Shown one piece after another: positions 8,216 through 16,108 of a DNA stretch of 45,650 nucleotides (position 1 is the first letter of the stretch; every line of letters begins with the position of its first letter). Both the position numbers and the translations under genes were made by a program. Origin of the DNA: Clostridiales bacterium (GTDB lineage Bacteria; Bacillota_E; Sulfobacillia; Sulfobacillales; JAIMBI01); contig DAHVOH010000022.1 in the NCBI GenBank assembly GCA_027318915.1, positions 1 through 45,650 on the forward strand. The letters are read 5' to 3'. The notes beneath the pieces were generated by a model. It saw nothing but the letters and a program-made list of their open reading frames with translations, did not search any database and was not told where the DNA came from.

Positions 8216-9056
8216 GACGGTGCGGCGAGACTTGGAGCGGTGCGTCGTGGGCCGTGCCATCGTAGCGGTGCCGTGGATGGATCCGCGGCTGGTGAAGTCA
8301 CGGGAGCCGGAAGCGTGGGTGCGAGACCGGATGGCCGGGGAGCGGGTGACCCGGATTGGGCGTCGCGGTAAGTTTTTGGTGTGGGGTTTTCAGTCCGGCG
8401 CGCGCTTGGTGCTGCACCTCGGGATGAGTGGCCGGATTCGGACCGGGTGGGATCCCGCCGCAGCGGTGCCACCACACACCCATCTCATTGTGCGCCTGGA
8501 CGACGGGACCGAAGTGCGCTTGACGGATCCGCGGCGATTCGGGCGGATCGTGTGGTGCGAGCCGGGGGTCCCGCTCGGACTGCGGCTGGGTCCGGAGCCT
8601 CTGTCCCCCCGGTTCACGGCCCGGCGCCTGGGAGAGATCCTGGCCGGTCGCCGCGCACCCGTCAAGGCGCTGTTGCTGGATCAGCGAGTCGTGGCCGGCA
8701 TCGGCAACATTTATGCCGACGAGGCGTTGTTTCGGGCGCGGGTGCATCCCACGCGAGCCGGCGGCGACTTGACGCCCCGCGACGTGGGGCGTCTGCATCG
8801 GTCCCTGCGGGCCGTGCTCCGGGAGGCGATCCAATGTCGGGGCACCACCTTCCTGACCTTTGAGGACACCAGTGGGCGGCGGGGGGAATACGGGACCCAC
8901 CTGCGCGTCTACGGTCAGGCGAATCGCCCCTGCCTCCGATGCGCAACGCCGGTTGCCGCCGTCCGGGTGGCCGGTCGGACGAGCCACTTTTGTCCTAAAT
9001 GCCAGGCTGTAGAAGACGAGGGACCCAGAGAGGAGACAGGGGATGCAGCACTTTAG
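8193..9056 (+). CDS. mutM: Formamidopyrimidine-DNA glycosylase
   Basis: 287 residues, excising 8-oxoguanine and formamidopyrimidines and nicking the strand. The start at 8193 is fixed by the invariant N-terminus MPELPEVE (Pro2 is the catalytic Schiff-base residue after Met removal) and an AGGAGG site just upstream. Other landmarks: Lys60 in 'GRRGKFLVW', 'HLGMSGRIR', the 'GIGNIYADEALF' helix-two-turn-helix, and a C-terminal zinc finger 'CLRCATPVAAV...FCPKC' with all four cysteines. It is translationally coupled to polA (overlap) and to the small gene at 9043 (14-base overlap). Confidence 0.97.
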   Translation: MPELPEVETVRRDLERCVVGRAIVAVPWMDPRLVKSREPEAWVRDRMAGERVTRIGRRGKFLVWGFQSGARLVLHLGMSGRIRTGWDPAAAVPPHTHLIVRLDDGTEVRLTDPRRFGRIVWCEPGVPLGLRLGPEPLSPRFTARRLGEILAGRRAPVKALLLDQRVVAGIGNIYADEALFRARVHPTRAGGDLTPRDVGRLHRSLRAVLREAIQCRGTTFLTFEDTSGRRGEYGTHLRVYGQANRPCLRCATPVAAVRVAGRTSHFCPKCQAVEDEGPREETGDAAL

Positions 9057-9234
9057 CCTCACGGTGGACACCGAAGGCCAGTTGCAAGAGGCCATGGCGC
9101 GGATCTGGGACAAGATGGGGATTCGGGGAGAAGTGCAAGTCCGGCGCCTGGATGGAAAATACCGGCTCGACATCATCAGCGAGCGGGATTTGACCGCCGC
9201 CCAGATGGAGCGGTTGCCCGGGAAGCGCGGGTAA
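9043..9234 (+). CDS. Small conserved-looking protein in the polA operon
   Basis: 63 residues, no family recognised. It is mixed alpha/beta with charged helices ('EGQLQEAMARIWDKMGIRG', 'DLTAAQMERL') and no signal peptide or membrane segment. It is likely real: a GAGGAG site precedes the ATG, it overlaps the mutM end by 14 bases, its stop overlaps the next ATG (TAATG), and its codon use matches its neighbours. Function unknown. Confidence 0.65.
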   Translation: MQHFSLTVDTEGQLQEAMARIWDKMGIRGEVQVRRLDGKYRLDIISERDLTAAQMERLPGKRG

Positions 9235-10586
9235 TGGCGCGGATCTGGCCGTGGCTGTTGATTGTGCTTGCGCTCGCGCCGGCGGCTCTGGTTCATCCGG
9301 CGGCGCATCCGACGCCGCCTTCCGAATCCGGGATTGTCAACATCGCCGTGCTGGGCGAGGGAGCCACGCTCGATCCGGCTTCGGCGACCCGGACGGGCAG
9401 CCGCATGATTGCCGACAATGTGTTTCCCACGCTGTTCACAGTCGGGCCGAACGGCATGCTGGCCCCGGGCCTGGCCGTAACCGCGTCGGTGAGCGGCAAT
9501 GTGCTGACAATTCAGTTGGCACGCGGCCACTTGGCCGACGGGACTCCGGTGACGCCGAGTCTGGTGGCGCGGGCGCTGTCCCAAACGCTGTGGCCGAGCA
9601 CTCACTCGCTGATGGCACGGCGCCTCCTGGGCGACGTGCAGGGAGCCGCCGCCGTGATGTCGGGTGCGCGCCCCTGGGTGTCGGGCTTCCAAGCCACCGG
9701 CCCGTATCAATTGCGCATCGTGCTGACTCATGCCGTCCCCAATTGGATTTATCGGCTCACCAATCCCGTGCTCGGCATCCTGCCCGTCCGCGATCTGGTC
9801 GATGGCGGCGGGTTCTGGACGATTTCCGATCTGCTGGGCAGTGGGGGCTGGACCGTCGCCGCCGACATTCCCAACGCCAGCATGGAGTTTCGGCGGGTGG
9901 ACGGCGGAACAGCGTCCCCGCTCATTGCGGTGCAGCGGTATCCTCGCTGGAAGGAGGCCGCTTTGGCGCTGCTGAACGGACAGGTCCAGGCGGCGGAGGT
10001 GCCTGTGGGCCAGGTGTCGTCGGCCCTGAACTTGGGGCTCGGCACGCGGCTGCACTTTTTGAGCAACGGCGGGCGCATTGCGCTGGTCATCAATCCGGGT
10101 CCCACAGCGCCGTGGGCGCATGCGACCGGTCAGGGCCTTCCGGTGACACGCTGGGTGGACAGCGCCTTCGCTGGACACGCGCGGCCGCTCACGGCGGCGC
10201 GTCTGCCGAAAGCGGTCGCGGGACCCGCCGCCTCCGGATCGTCTCCGGCCGTGAAGCCGGCGGTCCCGACGCCGCTCCCCCTGGCGGTCGACGCGGCCGA
10301 CCCGCTGACCATGGCCTTGGCGCAGACGCTGGAACGGCTGGCGCCGGGCCAGTATCACGTAACGGTGCTGTCCTCGGCGTCTTGGGCGTCGGCTCTGGCG
10401 AAGGGCAGTCTGCCGGCTGCCCTGATGATCGCGTGGCCGGGACAGCCGCTGCCGGCCGCGATGGCCAACTGGACGGTGATCCCCGTGATGCCGGACGGAA
10501 GCTTCTGGCTCTTGGCCCCAAACCTGCGCCACGTGCGTGTCTTTCCCGGCGGCGCGTTGGACTGGAAGAGCCTCAATGGGTCCTGA
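9234..10586 (+). CDS. Exported protein related to family 5 solute-binding proteins
   Basis: 450 residues. The N-terminus 'WPWLLIVLALAPAALVHPAAH' is a signal peptide without a lipobox cysteine. The body resembles the SBP_bac_5 (OppA/DppA) fold, with 'LDPASATRTGSRMIADNVFPTLF', 'LAPGLA', 'LADGTPVTPSLVARAL', 'GPYQLRIVL' and 'PVRDL'. It is shorter than typical family members and its C-terminal half is low-complexity Ala/Pro-rich before a small end domain. No permease genes are adjacent, and it lies inside a DNA-repair/CoA operon, so it may not serve transport. It overlaps the preceding stop by one base and coaE by 11 bases. Confidence 0.7.
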   Translation: MARIWPWLLIVLALAPAALVHPAAHPTPPSESGIVNIAVLGEGATLDPASATRTGSRMIADNVFPTLFTVGPNGMLAPGLAVTASVSGNVLTIQLARGHLADGTPVTPSLVARALSQTLWPSTHSLMARRLLGDVQGAAAVMSGARPWVSGFQATGPYQLRIVLTHAVPNWIYRLTNPVLGILPVRDLVDGGGFWTISDLLGSGGWTVAADIPNASMEFRRVDGGTASPLIAVQRYPRWKEAALALLNGQVQAAEVPVGQVSSALNLGLGTRLHFLSNGGRIALVINPGPTAPWAHATGQGLPVTRWVDSAFAGHARPLTAARLPKAVAGPAASGSSPAVKPAVPTPLPLAVDAADPLTMALAQTLERLAPGQYHVTVLSSASWASALAKGSLPAALMIAWPGQPLPAAMANWTVIPVMPDGSFWLLAPNLRHVRVFPGGALDWKSLNGS

Positions 10587-11205
10587 GTCGGCACGGGCAG
10601 GAGGCCGAACTGTTCCGGTCATCGGTCTCACCGGCGGCATCGCCAGCGGCAAAACCACGGTCAGCCGATGGATACGGGAGCAGGGCATCCCGGTGGTGGA
10701 CGCGGACGAGATTGTGCACCGGCTGGAACGGCCCGGCGCGCCGGGATGGTGGGCCCTGCGCCGGCTGATTGGCTGGCCCGCCTTGGCCTCGGACGGCCAG
10801 TTGGATCGCGTGCGGATGGCGCGCTGGATCTTCGGCAGCGCCCGCTGCCGTCAGGCGGTGAACGATGCGGTGCATCCGCTGGTGAGGCGCGTACTGTGGG
10901 AGGAGGTGGACCGGCTGGCCGCTGAGGGGGCGCGGACCGTGGTGGTCGACGTGCCGTTGCTGATCGAAAACGGGCTCTGGCGGCAGGTGGACCAAATCTG
11001 GGTGGTGTGGGCGACGCCGGAGCAACAGGTGGAACGGTTGATGGCCCGCAATCATCTCTCGCGCGCCGCGGCCGAGGCGCGCATCGCGAGCCAGATGCCA
11101 CTGGCCGACAAGACGCCGTTTGCCCACGTGGTGCTGGACAACACTGACGGATTGGATGCCCTTCGCCGCCAGGTGGCCGAGGCTCTCGGGCGGTTGGACG
11201 CGTGA
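10576..11205 (+). CDS. coaE: Dephospho-CoA kinase
   Basis: 209 residues. It phosphorylates the 3'-OH of dephospho-CoA, the last step of coenzyme A synthesis. P-loop 'GLTGGIASGKTT' (about 17-28), 'VVDADEIVHRL', 'VDVPLLIENGLW' (lid/acceptor region) and 'RNHLSRAAAEARIASQM' are all present. The ATG at 10576 overlaps the end of the preceding gene. A still longer reading (10537) would overlap more and adds no family sequence. polA-mutM-...-coaE is the same arrangement as in Bacillus. It shares GTGA with the next gene. Confidence 0.95.
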   Translation: MGPESARAGGRTVPVIGLTGGIASGKTTVSRWIREQGIPVVDADEIVHRLERPGAPGWWALRRLIGWPALASDGQLDRVRMARWIFGSARCRQAVNDAVHPLVRRVLWEEVDRLAAEGARTVVVDVPLLIENGLWRQVDQIWVVWATPEQQVERLMARNHLSRAAAEARIASQMPLADKTPFAHVVLDNTDGLDALRRQVAEALGRLDA

Positions 11206-11747
11206 AGCGCGGGCTGTATGTGGTGGCGGCAGTACTGGTGGTGATCGCGGCAGCGGCGGGCGTGTTGTGGATCAGGGCATTTCCTTTCGCGTTGGGACGC
11301 CATCGCCAAGAACAACGCCTGATTTGGCAGCAGGCGCGTCGCGAGCACCTCGACCCATGGCTGGTGACGGCGGTGGTGGAAGTGGAGAGCCATTTTCGAC
11401 CCGGCGCCGTCTCTCCCCGCGGTGCCGTGGGCCTGATGCAGATTTTGCCCACGACCGGGCAGTGGGTGGAGGCCCAGGCGAACCTCCACGGTCCGCTCGA
11501 CAGTCCTCGCGTGAATATCGCCGTGGGCACCTGGTACCTGGCGTACCTGTCGCGGGTGTTTCATGGCCGTCTGGTTCTCATCTTGGCGGCGTACAACGGC
11601 GGGCCGGAAACGGTGGAGCGGTGGGCGGAGTCCGGACGGCTGGATCGCGACGACCCGGTGAGCCACATCCCCTACCCGGAGACCCGCACGTTTGTGACTC
11701 GGGTGTTGTGGCACTATCGATTTTTCCGGTGGGTGGCTCAGCACTAA
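11202..11747 (+). CDS. Membrane-anchored lytic transglycosylase (SLT domain)
   Basis: 181 residues starting at a GTG that overlaps the coaE stop (GTGA). An N-terminal membrane anchor (about 5-24) is followed by a soluble lytic transglycosylase domain. The catalytic Glu lies in 'VVEVESHFRPGAVSP', followed by 'GAVGLMQILPTTG', 'NIAVGTWYL' and 'LILAAYNGGPETVERW'. It cleaves glycan strands with anhydromuropeptide formation. It is the last gene of the polA operon, and about 290 non-coding bases follow. Confidence 0.92.
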   Translation: MKRGLYVVAAVLVVIAAAAGVLWIRAFPFALGRHRQEQRLIWQQARREHLDPWLVTAVVEVESHFRPGAVSPRGAVGLMQILPTTGQWVEAQANLHGPLDSPRVNIAVGTWYLAYLSRVFHGRLVLILAAYNGGPETVERWAESGRLDRDDPVSHIPYPETRTFVTRVLWHYRFFRWVAQH

Positions 11748-12037
11748 TCCAAGCCGCGCGAGGGTCCGTCAAGCGCTCCGTGTCGGCCACCCGACGCCCC
11801 ATCGGTCTGACCGGCAGCGGTCAAGGCCGGCCGAAACGGTGCTCCGCTGCCCGGTTGATGGGTCGGGGCGGAGCCGTAGGCCGTCAGCCCAACCATCCAC
11901 GGATCGGGGGTCTCCGCCCGATTCGGATGCCAATCCGGGCGCGCCACGGCCCGCCGGCCGAACGCCATGCAGCGGCCAGGCGTTGATGTTGTATCGAGCG
12001 CGCCAGGTCGGCCATGCTAGCGTGGGGAGGTGGTCGC
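11748..12037. other. Non-coding gap between the transglycosylase and spore-protein genes
   Basis: No credible gene. It contains a long-range inverted repeat (GGGCGGAG 11866-11873 with CTCCGCCC 11922-11929) that could fold into a terminator-like structure for the operon upstream. Its last 50 bases hold a sigma-G-like promoter for the SASP gene. Confidence 0.5.
11990..12019 (+). promoter_or_regulatory. Candidate forespore sigma-G promoter
   Basis: TGTATC (11990-11995), 17 bases, CATGCTA (12013-12019). The -10 fits the Bacillus sigma-G consensus CATnnTA exactly; the -35 fits GnATA-type with one mismatch. It sits directly before a spore-protein gene. The predicted start of transcription leaves only a very short leader. 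Confidence 0.4.
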
Positions 12038-12199
12038 TTGGGTAAAATCATGAGCGATGCCACGAAGATCAAGCTGGGAGAACGTCTTGGCGTCGACGAC
12101 ATTGTCCGGCGCGAAGGCTGGGGCGGAGTGCCCGCCCGCCAGTGCGGCAACCTGGTCAAGGAAGCCTTGAAACTGGCCGAAGAACAGCTGAAGTCGTAA
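12038..12199 (+). CDS. Small acid-soluble spore protein, alpha/beta-type family
   Basis: About 53 residues. Proteins of this family coat and protect DNA in dormant spores. The body 'KLGERLGVDDIVRREGWGG' followed by 'VPARQCGNLVKEALKLAEEQL' matches the SASP pattern: E-LG near the N-terminus, a GWG turn, then a -GN-VK- helix. I chose the TTG at 12038 because GGAGGTGG (12026-12033) ends 4 bases before it. The ATG at 12050 is the alternative (49 aa) but is 16 bases from that site. A strong terminator follows at once, so this is a single-gene unit. The short upstream distance to a sigma-G-like promoter supports forespore expression. Confidence 0.82.
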   Translation: MGKIMSDATKIKLGERLGVDDIVRREGWGGVPARQCGNLVKEALKLAEEQLKS

Positions 12200-12205
12200 T
12201 CCCCG

Positions 12206-12234
12206 CCGCGGGCCGGCTGACGGCCCGCGGTTTT
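12206..12234 (+). terminator. Intrinsic terminator of the SASP gene
   Basis: A 9-bp perfect stem CCGCGGGCC / GGCCCGCGG with a 7-base loop followed by TTTT, 7 bases after the SASP stop. Confidence 0.9.
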
Positions 12235-12275
12235 CTGCTGTCTGCATCCGGGTTGCCCGGAGGGATTCGCGGGTC

Positions 12276-13202
12276 GTGCGCGGGAGGCGAGGAGGGTTGG
12301 CTGTGTGGTGGTGGATATTCACGCTGTGGCTCGCGTTGTGGCCCGGGAGCCATGTGCCGTCCTGGATCGGATCGTCCCGGCCGGCAACGCCGGTACCGGT
12401 CCCCTTGGTATTGGCGGCCGTCGGAAAGAACGGCGCCGGTGTGACGCGGCTGCCCTATCGATGGAGCGCGGTCACCACGACCTACTACCACGCGTCGGCG
12501 ACTCAAGCCGTCAATATTGAGATTACGGCCAGCCGGATGAACGGTACGGTGCTGCAGCCCGGGCAAGTCTTCAGCTATTACGAGAAGGTTGGGCCATACA
12601 CCGCGGCCAACGGATACGGTTGGGGACGAGCGTTTGTGGGAGACCGGATCGTCCCGTCCGTGGGGGGCGGCGTGTGCCAGGGCGCGAGCACGCTGTATGC
12701 CGCGGTCTTGCGGACGGGCCTTAAGGTCTTGGAGCGCCACCAGCATGGGCTGTTGGTGCCGTATCTGCCACCGGGGGAGGACGCTACCGTCTCGGCGGAC
12801 TATCTGAATTTCCGCTTTCAAAACTCAAGCGACCACCCGGTCCTCATTGCGGCCTCCGCAGGTGACCGCCACTACCGGATCGCCATCTGGGGAGCCGTTC
12901 CCGGCCCGCACATCACGGTGCGTCACGAGATTCTGGCGCGCTATCCGTTCCGCACCCTGTATCGCACCGACCCGGATCTGAAACCGGGCCAACAGGAAGT
13001 GATGGCTCCGGGACAGGAAGGCGTGAAGGCGCGGACCTGGCTTGAGGTGCAGACCGCCTCGGGGACGCGCAACGAAGATCTGGGGGTAGACATTTATCGC
13101 CCGAGCCCGCGTATTGTCCTGGTGGGGCCGGGAACCACCGCACCGACCGTGCGAGTCGTGACGGGGCCCGCGGTGTCCGGCTCCTGCGAAGCGTCGGGGT
13201 AA
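12276..13202 (+). CDS. VanW-family exported protein
   Basis: 308 residues. An N-terminal hydrophobic segment (about 9-24) after an Arg-rich start suggests a signal peptide or anchor. A VanW domain (about 75-190) contains 'LQPGQVFSYYEKVGPY', 'GGGVCQGASTLYAAVLRTGL' and 'ERHQHGLLVPYLPPGEDATV'. The C-terminal part ('DPDLKPGQQEVMAPGQEG') resembles a G5-type strand repeat. The role of VanW proteins is not settled; they are surface proteins frequent in spore formers and in some vancomycin-resistance clusters. The GTG at 12276 keeps the basic n-region. A GTG at 12303 has the better ribosome site (GAGGAGGG, 6 bases), so the start is uncertain. Confidence 0.85.
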   Translation: MRGRRGGLAVWWWIFTLWLALWPGSHVPSWIGSSRPATPVPVPLVLAAVGKNGAGVTRLPYRWSAVTTTYYHASATQAVNIEITASRMNGTVLQPGQVFSYYEKVGPYTAANGYGWGRAFVGDRIVPSVGGGVCQGASTLYAAVLRTGLKVLERHQHGLLVPYLPPGEDATVSADYLNFRFQNSSDHPVLIAASAGDRHYRIAIWGAVPGPHITVRHEILARYPFRTLYRTDPDLKPGQQEVMAPGQEGVKARTWLEVQTASGTRNEDLGVDIYRPSPRIVLVGPGTTAPTVRVVTGPAVSGSCEASG

Positions 13203-13274
13203 GTGCGCCGCGGTCGCCGGTGTGTCGCTACCCCTCCGTTTTTCGGTCGGCGCAACGCGGTAGGGGGAGCTGCC

Positions 13275-14099
13275 TTGGTTTGGGTTCTTTATGCCGTCCG
13301 CATCGCCCTGCTGAGCGGGGAGCGTCTGGCCTTTAACCGCCTGGGAGCGAACCGTCCCTTGTGGGCGGCCGCCTGGGTGGCGTATGCCGGCGGCGCGTTG
13401 ACATGTCTGGCGGCCGCGGCGGTGACCCGGCAGATGCCGATCGACCTGCGGGCGGTGCCGGGCGCCTTGGTGTATAGCGTGAGCTTTCTTTTATACTTCT
13501 GGGCCCTGAAGCGCGGACCGCTGTCCGTCGTGGGGGCCTGGCCCGCCGCTACGGCGCTCATGCTGTGGGGGGCGCGCCCGGAAGGCGGATGGCCGGCGGC
13601 GGGGGCCGTGCTCCTGACCGTGGCGGGCGCCCTCATCCTGGCCGGTGGGAGTTGGTCGGCGCAGGCGGGGGCGTCGATCGGGGTCATGCTCCTGAGTGAT
13701 GCGGCCCTGGCGGTGGGTCGCGAATGGGATCGGACCCGAGCCGCTGGACCGGTGGTGCCTTACGCCGCCACCGTGTTTCTGGTGGTGGCGACCGTGATGG
13801 GGGTGGGGGCTTGGGCGGCCGGGGATCTGTCGGCCGCGAAGAGACTGGCAACCGAGCGGCCGGTGTGGACGCTCATCTCCGGTCTCACCAACGGCGGGGC
13901 TTACCTCACGCTGGCCGGACTGCTGCGACATTGGCCCCCCTATGTGATCGAAGCGCTGTCCGGTGCGGCCGGACTGGCTACGGTCGCGTTTGGCGCCGTG
14001 GCGCTCCGCGAGGGGTCCGTCTGGCGCAAGGGCGCGGGAGCTCTTCTCCTGAGCGCGGGGGCGGGCATCTTGGCGGTGCTGCAGGGGAGCCGGCCCTGA
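13275..14099 (+). CDS. EamA/DMT-type multi-membrane-span permease
   Basis: About 274 residues, almost entirely hydrophobic with roughly ten membrane segments, for example 'AGALVYSVSFLLYFWALKR'-like and 'GAVLLTVAGALILAGG'. The layout of two repeated five-helix halves fits the drug/metabolite transporter (EamA) superfamily. The substrate is unknown. The TTG at 13275 is preceded by GGGGGAG (5-base spacing). A GTG directly abutting the VanW stop (13203) would add 24 residues but has no ribosome site. Probably co-transcribed with the VanW gene. Confidence 0.72.
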   Translation: MVWVLYAVRIALLSGERLAFNRLGANRPLWAAAWVAYAGGALTCLAAAAVTRQMPIDLRAVPGALVYSVSFLLYFWALKRGPLSVVGAWPAATALMLWGARPEGGWPAAGAVLLTVAGALILAGGSWSAQAGASIGVMLLSDAALAVGREWDRTRAAGPVVPYAATVFLVVATVMGVGAWAAGDLSAAKRLATERPVWTLISGLTNGGAYLTLAGLLRHWPPYVIEALSGAAGLATVAFGAVALREGSVWRKGAGALLLSAGAGILAVLQGSRP

Positions 14100-14319
14100 C
14101 CGCGAAGACGGTTACCGGTCCGGGGAGGAGACGGACCGAGCGGCCCGACGTTCGGAGGGCCCTGTCCTCGCGGGGGACGGGTTTCCGCATCCCACCTCAT
14201 CTGGACCCATCGCGCCCACGGGCACCGAGACGGCCCGGCGGCTCCAAAGATGGAGACGCTTTTCGGTTCCCCTCCCACGTTGTATTATGGCCCCGGATCC
14301 AGGTCGGGGAGGCGAGGCC

Positions 14320-14865
14320 GTGAAGATTTACACCAAGCGCGGCGACGGGGGCCAAACAAGCCTCTGGGGTCAAAGCGGCGAGCAGCGCATCGCCAAGAAT
14401 GATGCGCGGGTGGAGGCATATGGCACGGTGGACGAAGCCAACGCCGTGCTGGGCGTCGCGCGGGCGGCTCTGACCACAAGCGCCTTGGCGGAGCAGCTGG
14501 AGGAAATCCAGCACCGGCTGTTTGGGCTGGGGGCGGACCTGTCCACCTTGAATCCGCGCCGTCAGCATCACATCACCGATGAGGACGTCGCCCGACTGGA
14601 AGGGTGGATCGACGCCTGGGAGGCGACGCTGCCCCCCTTGCAGCACTTCATTCTCCCGGCGGGCAGCCCGGGCGCCAGCCTGCTGCATCAGGCGCGGACG
14701 GTGGTCCGGCGGGCGGAGCGCCGTGTCGTGTCGCTGTATCAGGAGACTGCGGGGCCAGCCGAGCACGTGAGATTCTTGAATCGCCTGTCGGACCTGCTGT
14801 TTGTCATGGCTCGGGTGGCCAATCGCGAGACGGCCGGCGGGGACGTTGAGGCCCGGTTCCGCTAA
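14320..14865 (+). CDS. ATP:cob(I)alamin adenosyltransferase (PduO type)
   Basis: 181 residues. It transfers the 5'-deoxyadenosyl group of ATP to cob(I)alamin, making coenzyme B12. Family motifs: 'YTKRGDGGQTSLWG' (ATP-binding N-terminus), 'DARVEAYGTVDEANAVLG', 'LPAGSPGASLLHQARTVVRRAER' and 'FLNRLSDLLFVMAR'. The GTG at 14320 follows GGGGAGG by 7 bases and yields the standard N-terminus. It can supply the acyl-CoA mutase encoded at 26066. I see no cobalamin riboswitch in the 220 bases upstream. Confidence 0.94.
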   Translation: MKIYTKRGDGGQTSLWGQSGEQRIAKNDARVEAYGTVDEANAVLGVARAALTTSALAEQLEEIQHRLFGLGADLSTLNPRRQHHITDEDVARLEGWIDAWEATLPPLQHFILPAGSPGASLLHQARTVVRRAERRVVSLYQETAGPAEHVRFLNRLSDLLFVMARVANRETAGGDVEARFR

Positions 14866-14882
14866 AATGGTGGCGGGACGAT

Positions 14883-15314
14883 GTGATCGGGGGTGGCGGC
14901 GTGGCGGCGAGAGCGTTCACTGTCGAGGAGGCGAACCGCCTACTGCCAAGACTGACGGAGCGGATGGCGGAGCTTCGGCGCCTCCAGTTGGTCGCCCGCG
15001 GCCGCTACGAGGAAATGCGCCGCATCCGCCAGCTCGGGTACCGCCACGACGGAAACCTCATCATGTTGACGGACTATCAGCGCACCAAAGAAGAGTTTGA
15101 CCATACCGTGGCAGAGGCCAACCGGCTATTGGCCGAGATCCACGAGTGGGGCTGTCGGGTCACCGACGTGGAGATGGGTCTGGTCGACTTCCCGGCCCGA
15201 ATCGGTCAGGCCGATGTGTACCTCTGCTGGCAGGTGGGAGAAGACCAAGTTCGCTACTACCACGGCCTCCGCGAAGGCTACAGCGGGCGCCAGCCCCTGC
15301 CCGCCGCGGACTAA
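14883..15314 (+). CDS. DUF2203-family protein
   Basis: 143 residues (137 if the in-frame GTG at 14901 is used). Soluble, with a helical N-terminal half ('FTVEEANRLLPRLTERMAEL') and a C-terminal block 'GLVDFPARIGQADVYLCWQVGE' and 'YYHGLREGYSGRQPL', the hallmark of DUF2203. The function of the family is unknown. It follows the adenosyltransferase by 17 bases, so the two are probably co-transcribed. Confidence 0.82.
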   Translation: MIGGGGVAARAFTVEEANRLLPRLTERMAELRRLQLVARGRYEEMRRIRQLGYRHDGNLIMLTDYQRTKEEFDHTVAEANRLLAEIHEWGCRVTDVEMGLVDFPARIGQADVYLCWQVGEDQVRYYHGLREGYSGRQPLPAAD

Positions 15315-15339
15315 CCGCCTCGCCTGGGCGCGCGGCCGG

Positions 15340-15921
15340 TCAGGCTTTGAGCCCGAGGGTATCGGCCACCGGCTGCATGGCCTCGATGACGAAGGCGATG
15401 TGGTCCTCCAGTGCGACACCCAGCAACTCCGCGCCGCCGGTGACGTCGGGGCGGTGCACGCCGCGGGCGAAGCTTTTGTCTTTGAGTTTTTTCATCACCG
15501 ATTGCGGCGTCACTTGGCTCAAGTCGCCCCCTTTGACCAACGCGACGGCCACCACGAAGCCGGTCAGTTCGTCGCAGGCGAAGATCGCTTTTTTGAGCAG
15601 CGTGTCGCGTGGCAAATTGTTTTCTGTCACGTGGGAGAGGACGGCATCGACCACGACCGGCGGAAATCCCTCCGCACGCAGGATCTTGGCGCCTTCAACG
15701 GTGTGCTGGCCCACCTCCGGCCATCTCTCATAGTCAAAGTCGTGGAGAAGGCCCACCAAACCGTAAAGGTCCTCCGACTCGCCGGCACGGCGGGCAAACG
15801 CCCGCATGACCGCCTCGACGCCCAGGGCATGCTTGATCAGCCGGTCGTTTTTTGTGTAGCGGTTGAGGATCGCCCACGCTTGTTCTCGTGCCGGCAACGC
15901 CGGCGGCAGGTCGTTGGTCAC
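15340..15921 (-). CDS. HD-domain (HDIG) phosphohydrolase-like protein
   Basis: 193 residues from a GTG at 15921, 8 bases after AGGAGG. 'LIKHALGVEAVMRAFARRAG' carries the first His, 'LVGLLHDFDYERWP' the HD doublet, then 'HTVEGAKIL' and 'VVDAVLSHVTEN'; these are the metal ligands of HDIG-type phosphohydrolases. Likely a metal-dependent phosphomonoesterase or phosphodiesterase on a nucleotide-like substrate; the exact reaction cannot be told. It is divergent from the ferredoxin-NADP reductase gene and convergent with the DUF2203 gene. Confidence 0.85.
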   Translation of the reverse strand: MTNDLPPALPAREQAWAILNRYTKNDRLIKHALGVEAVMRAFARRAGESEDLYGLVGLLHDFDYERWPEVGQHTVEGAKILRAEGFPPVVVDAVLSHVTENNLPRDTLLKKAIFACDELTGFVVAVALVKGGDLSQVTPQSVMKKLKDKSFARGVHRPDVTGGAELLGVALEDHIAFVIEAMQPVADTLGLKA

Positions 15922-16015
15922 CCGATCGCCTCCTGTCCTGTGGTCGATGCGGCCGGCAGCGGTGGCACCGGCGCCGTGACCAGGGTAGCGTGTCCCGCTG
16001 GAAGACGCAACGCTT

Positions 16016-16045
16016 TTGACGAGAGCGGAAGCTGCCCGGTACACT
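16016..16045 (+). promoter_or_regulatory. Sigma-A-type promoter for the ferredoxin-NADP reductase gene
   Basis: TTGACG (16016-16021), 18-base spacer, TACACT (16040-16045). It implies a leader of roughly 95 bases that contains two GC-rich hairpins. Confidence 0.65.
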
Positions 16046-16053
16046 AGCCGGGG

Positions 16054-16079
16054 GCGGCGGCGGGGACTTCCGCCGCCGC
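16054..16079 (+). other. Very stable 10-bp hairpin at the start of the reductase leader
   Basis: GCGGCGGCGG / CCGCCGCCGC with loop GGACTT, immediately downstream of the predicted transcription start. No T-run follows, so it is not an ordinary terminator. It could stabilise the mRNA 5' end or belong to a leader switch. Confidence 0.5.
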
Positions 16080-16108
16080 AGCGGGGACCAGAGAGCGTGA
16101 CGGGGAGA

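Noticed and set aside
8298..10688. Very long open frame on the minus strand (796 codons) across mutM, the small gene and the solute-binding-like gene
   Set aside because: No recognisable protein; Arg/His/Pro-rich composition typical of the antisense of GC-rich genes. The plus-strand genes are well supported.
14100..14319. Possible cobalamin riboswitch before the adenosyltransferase gene
   Set aside because: I looked for a B12-box-like conserved core and paired arms and did not find them; the region is too short and unpatterned.
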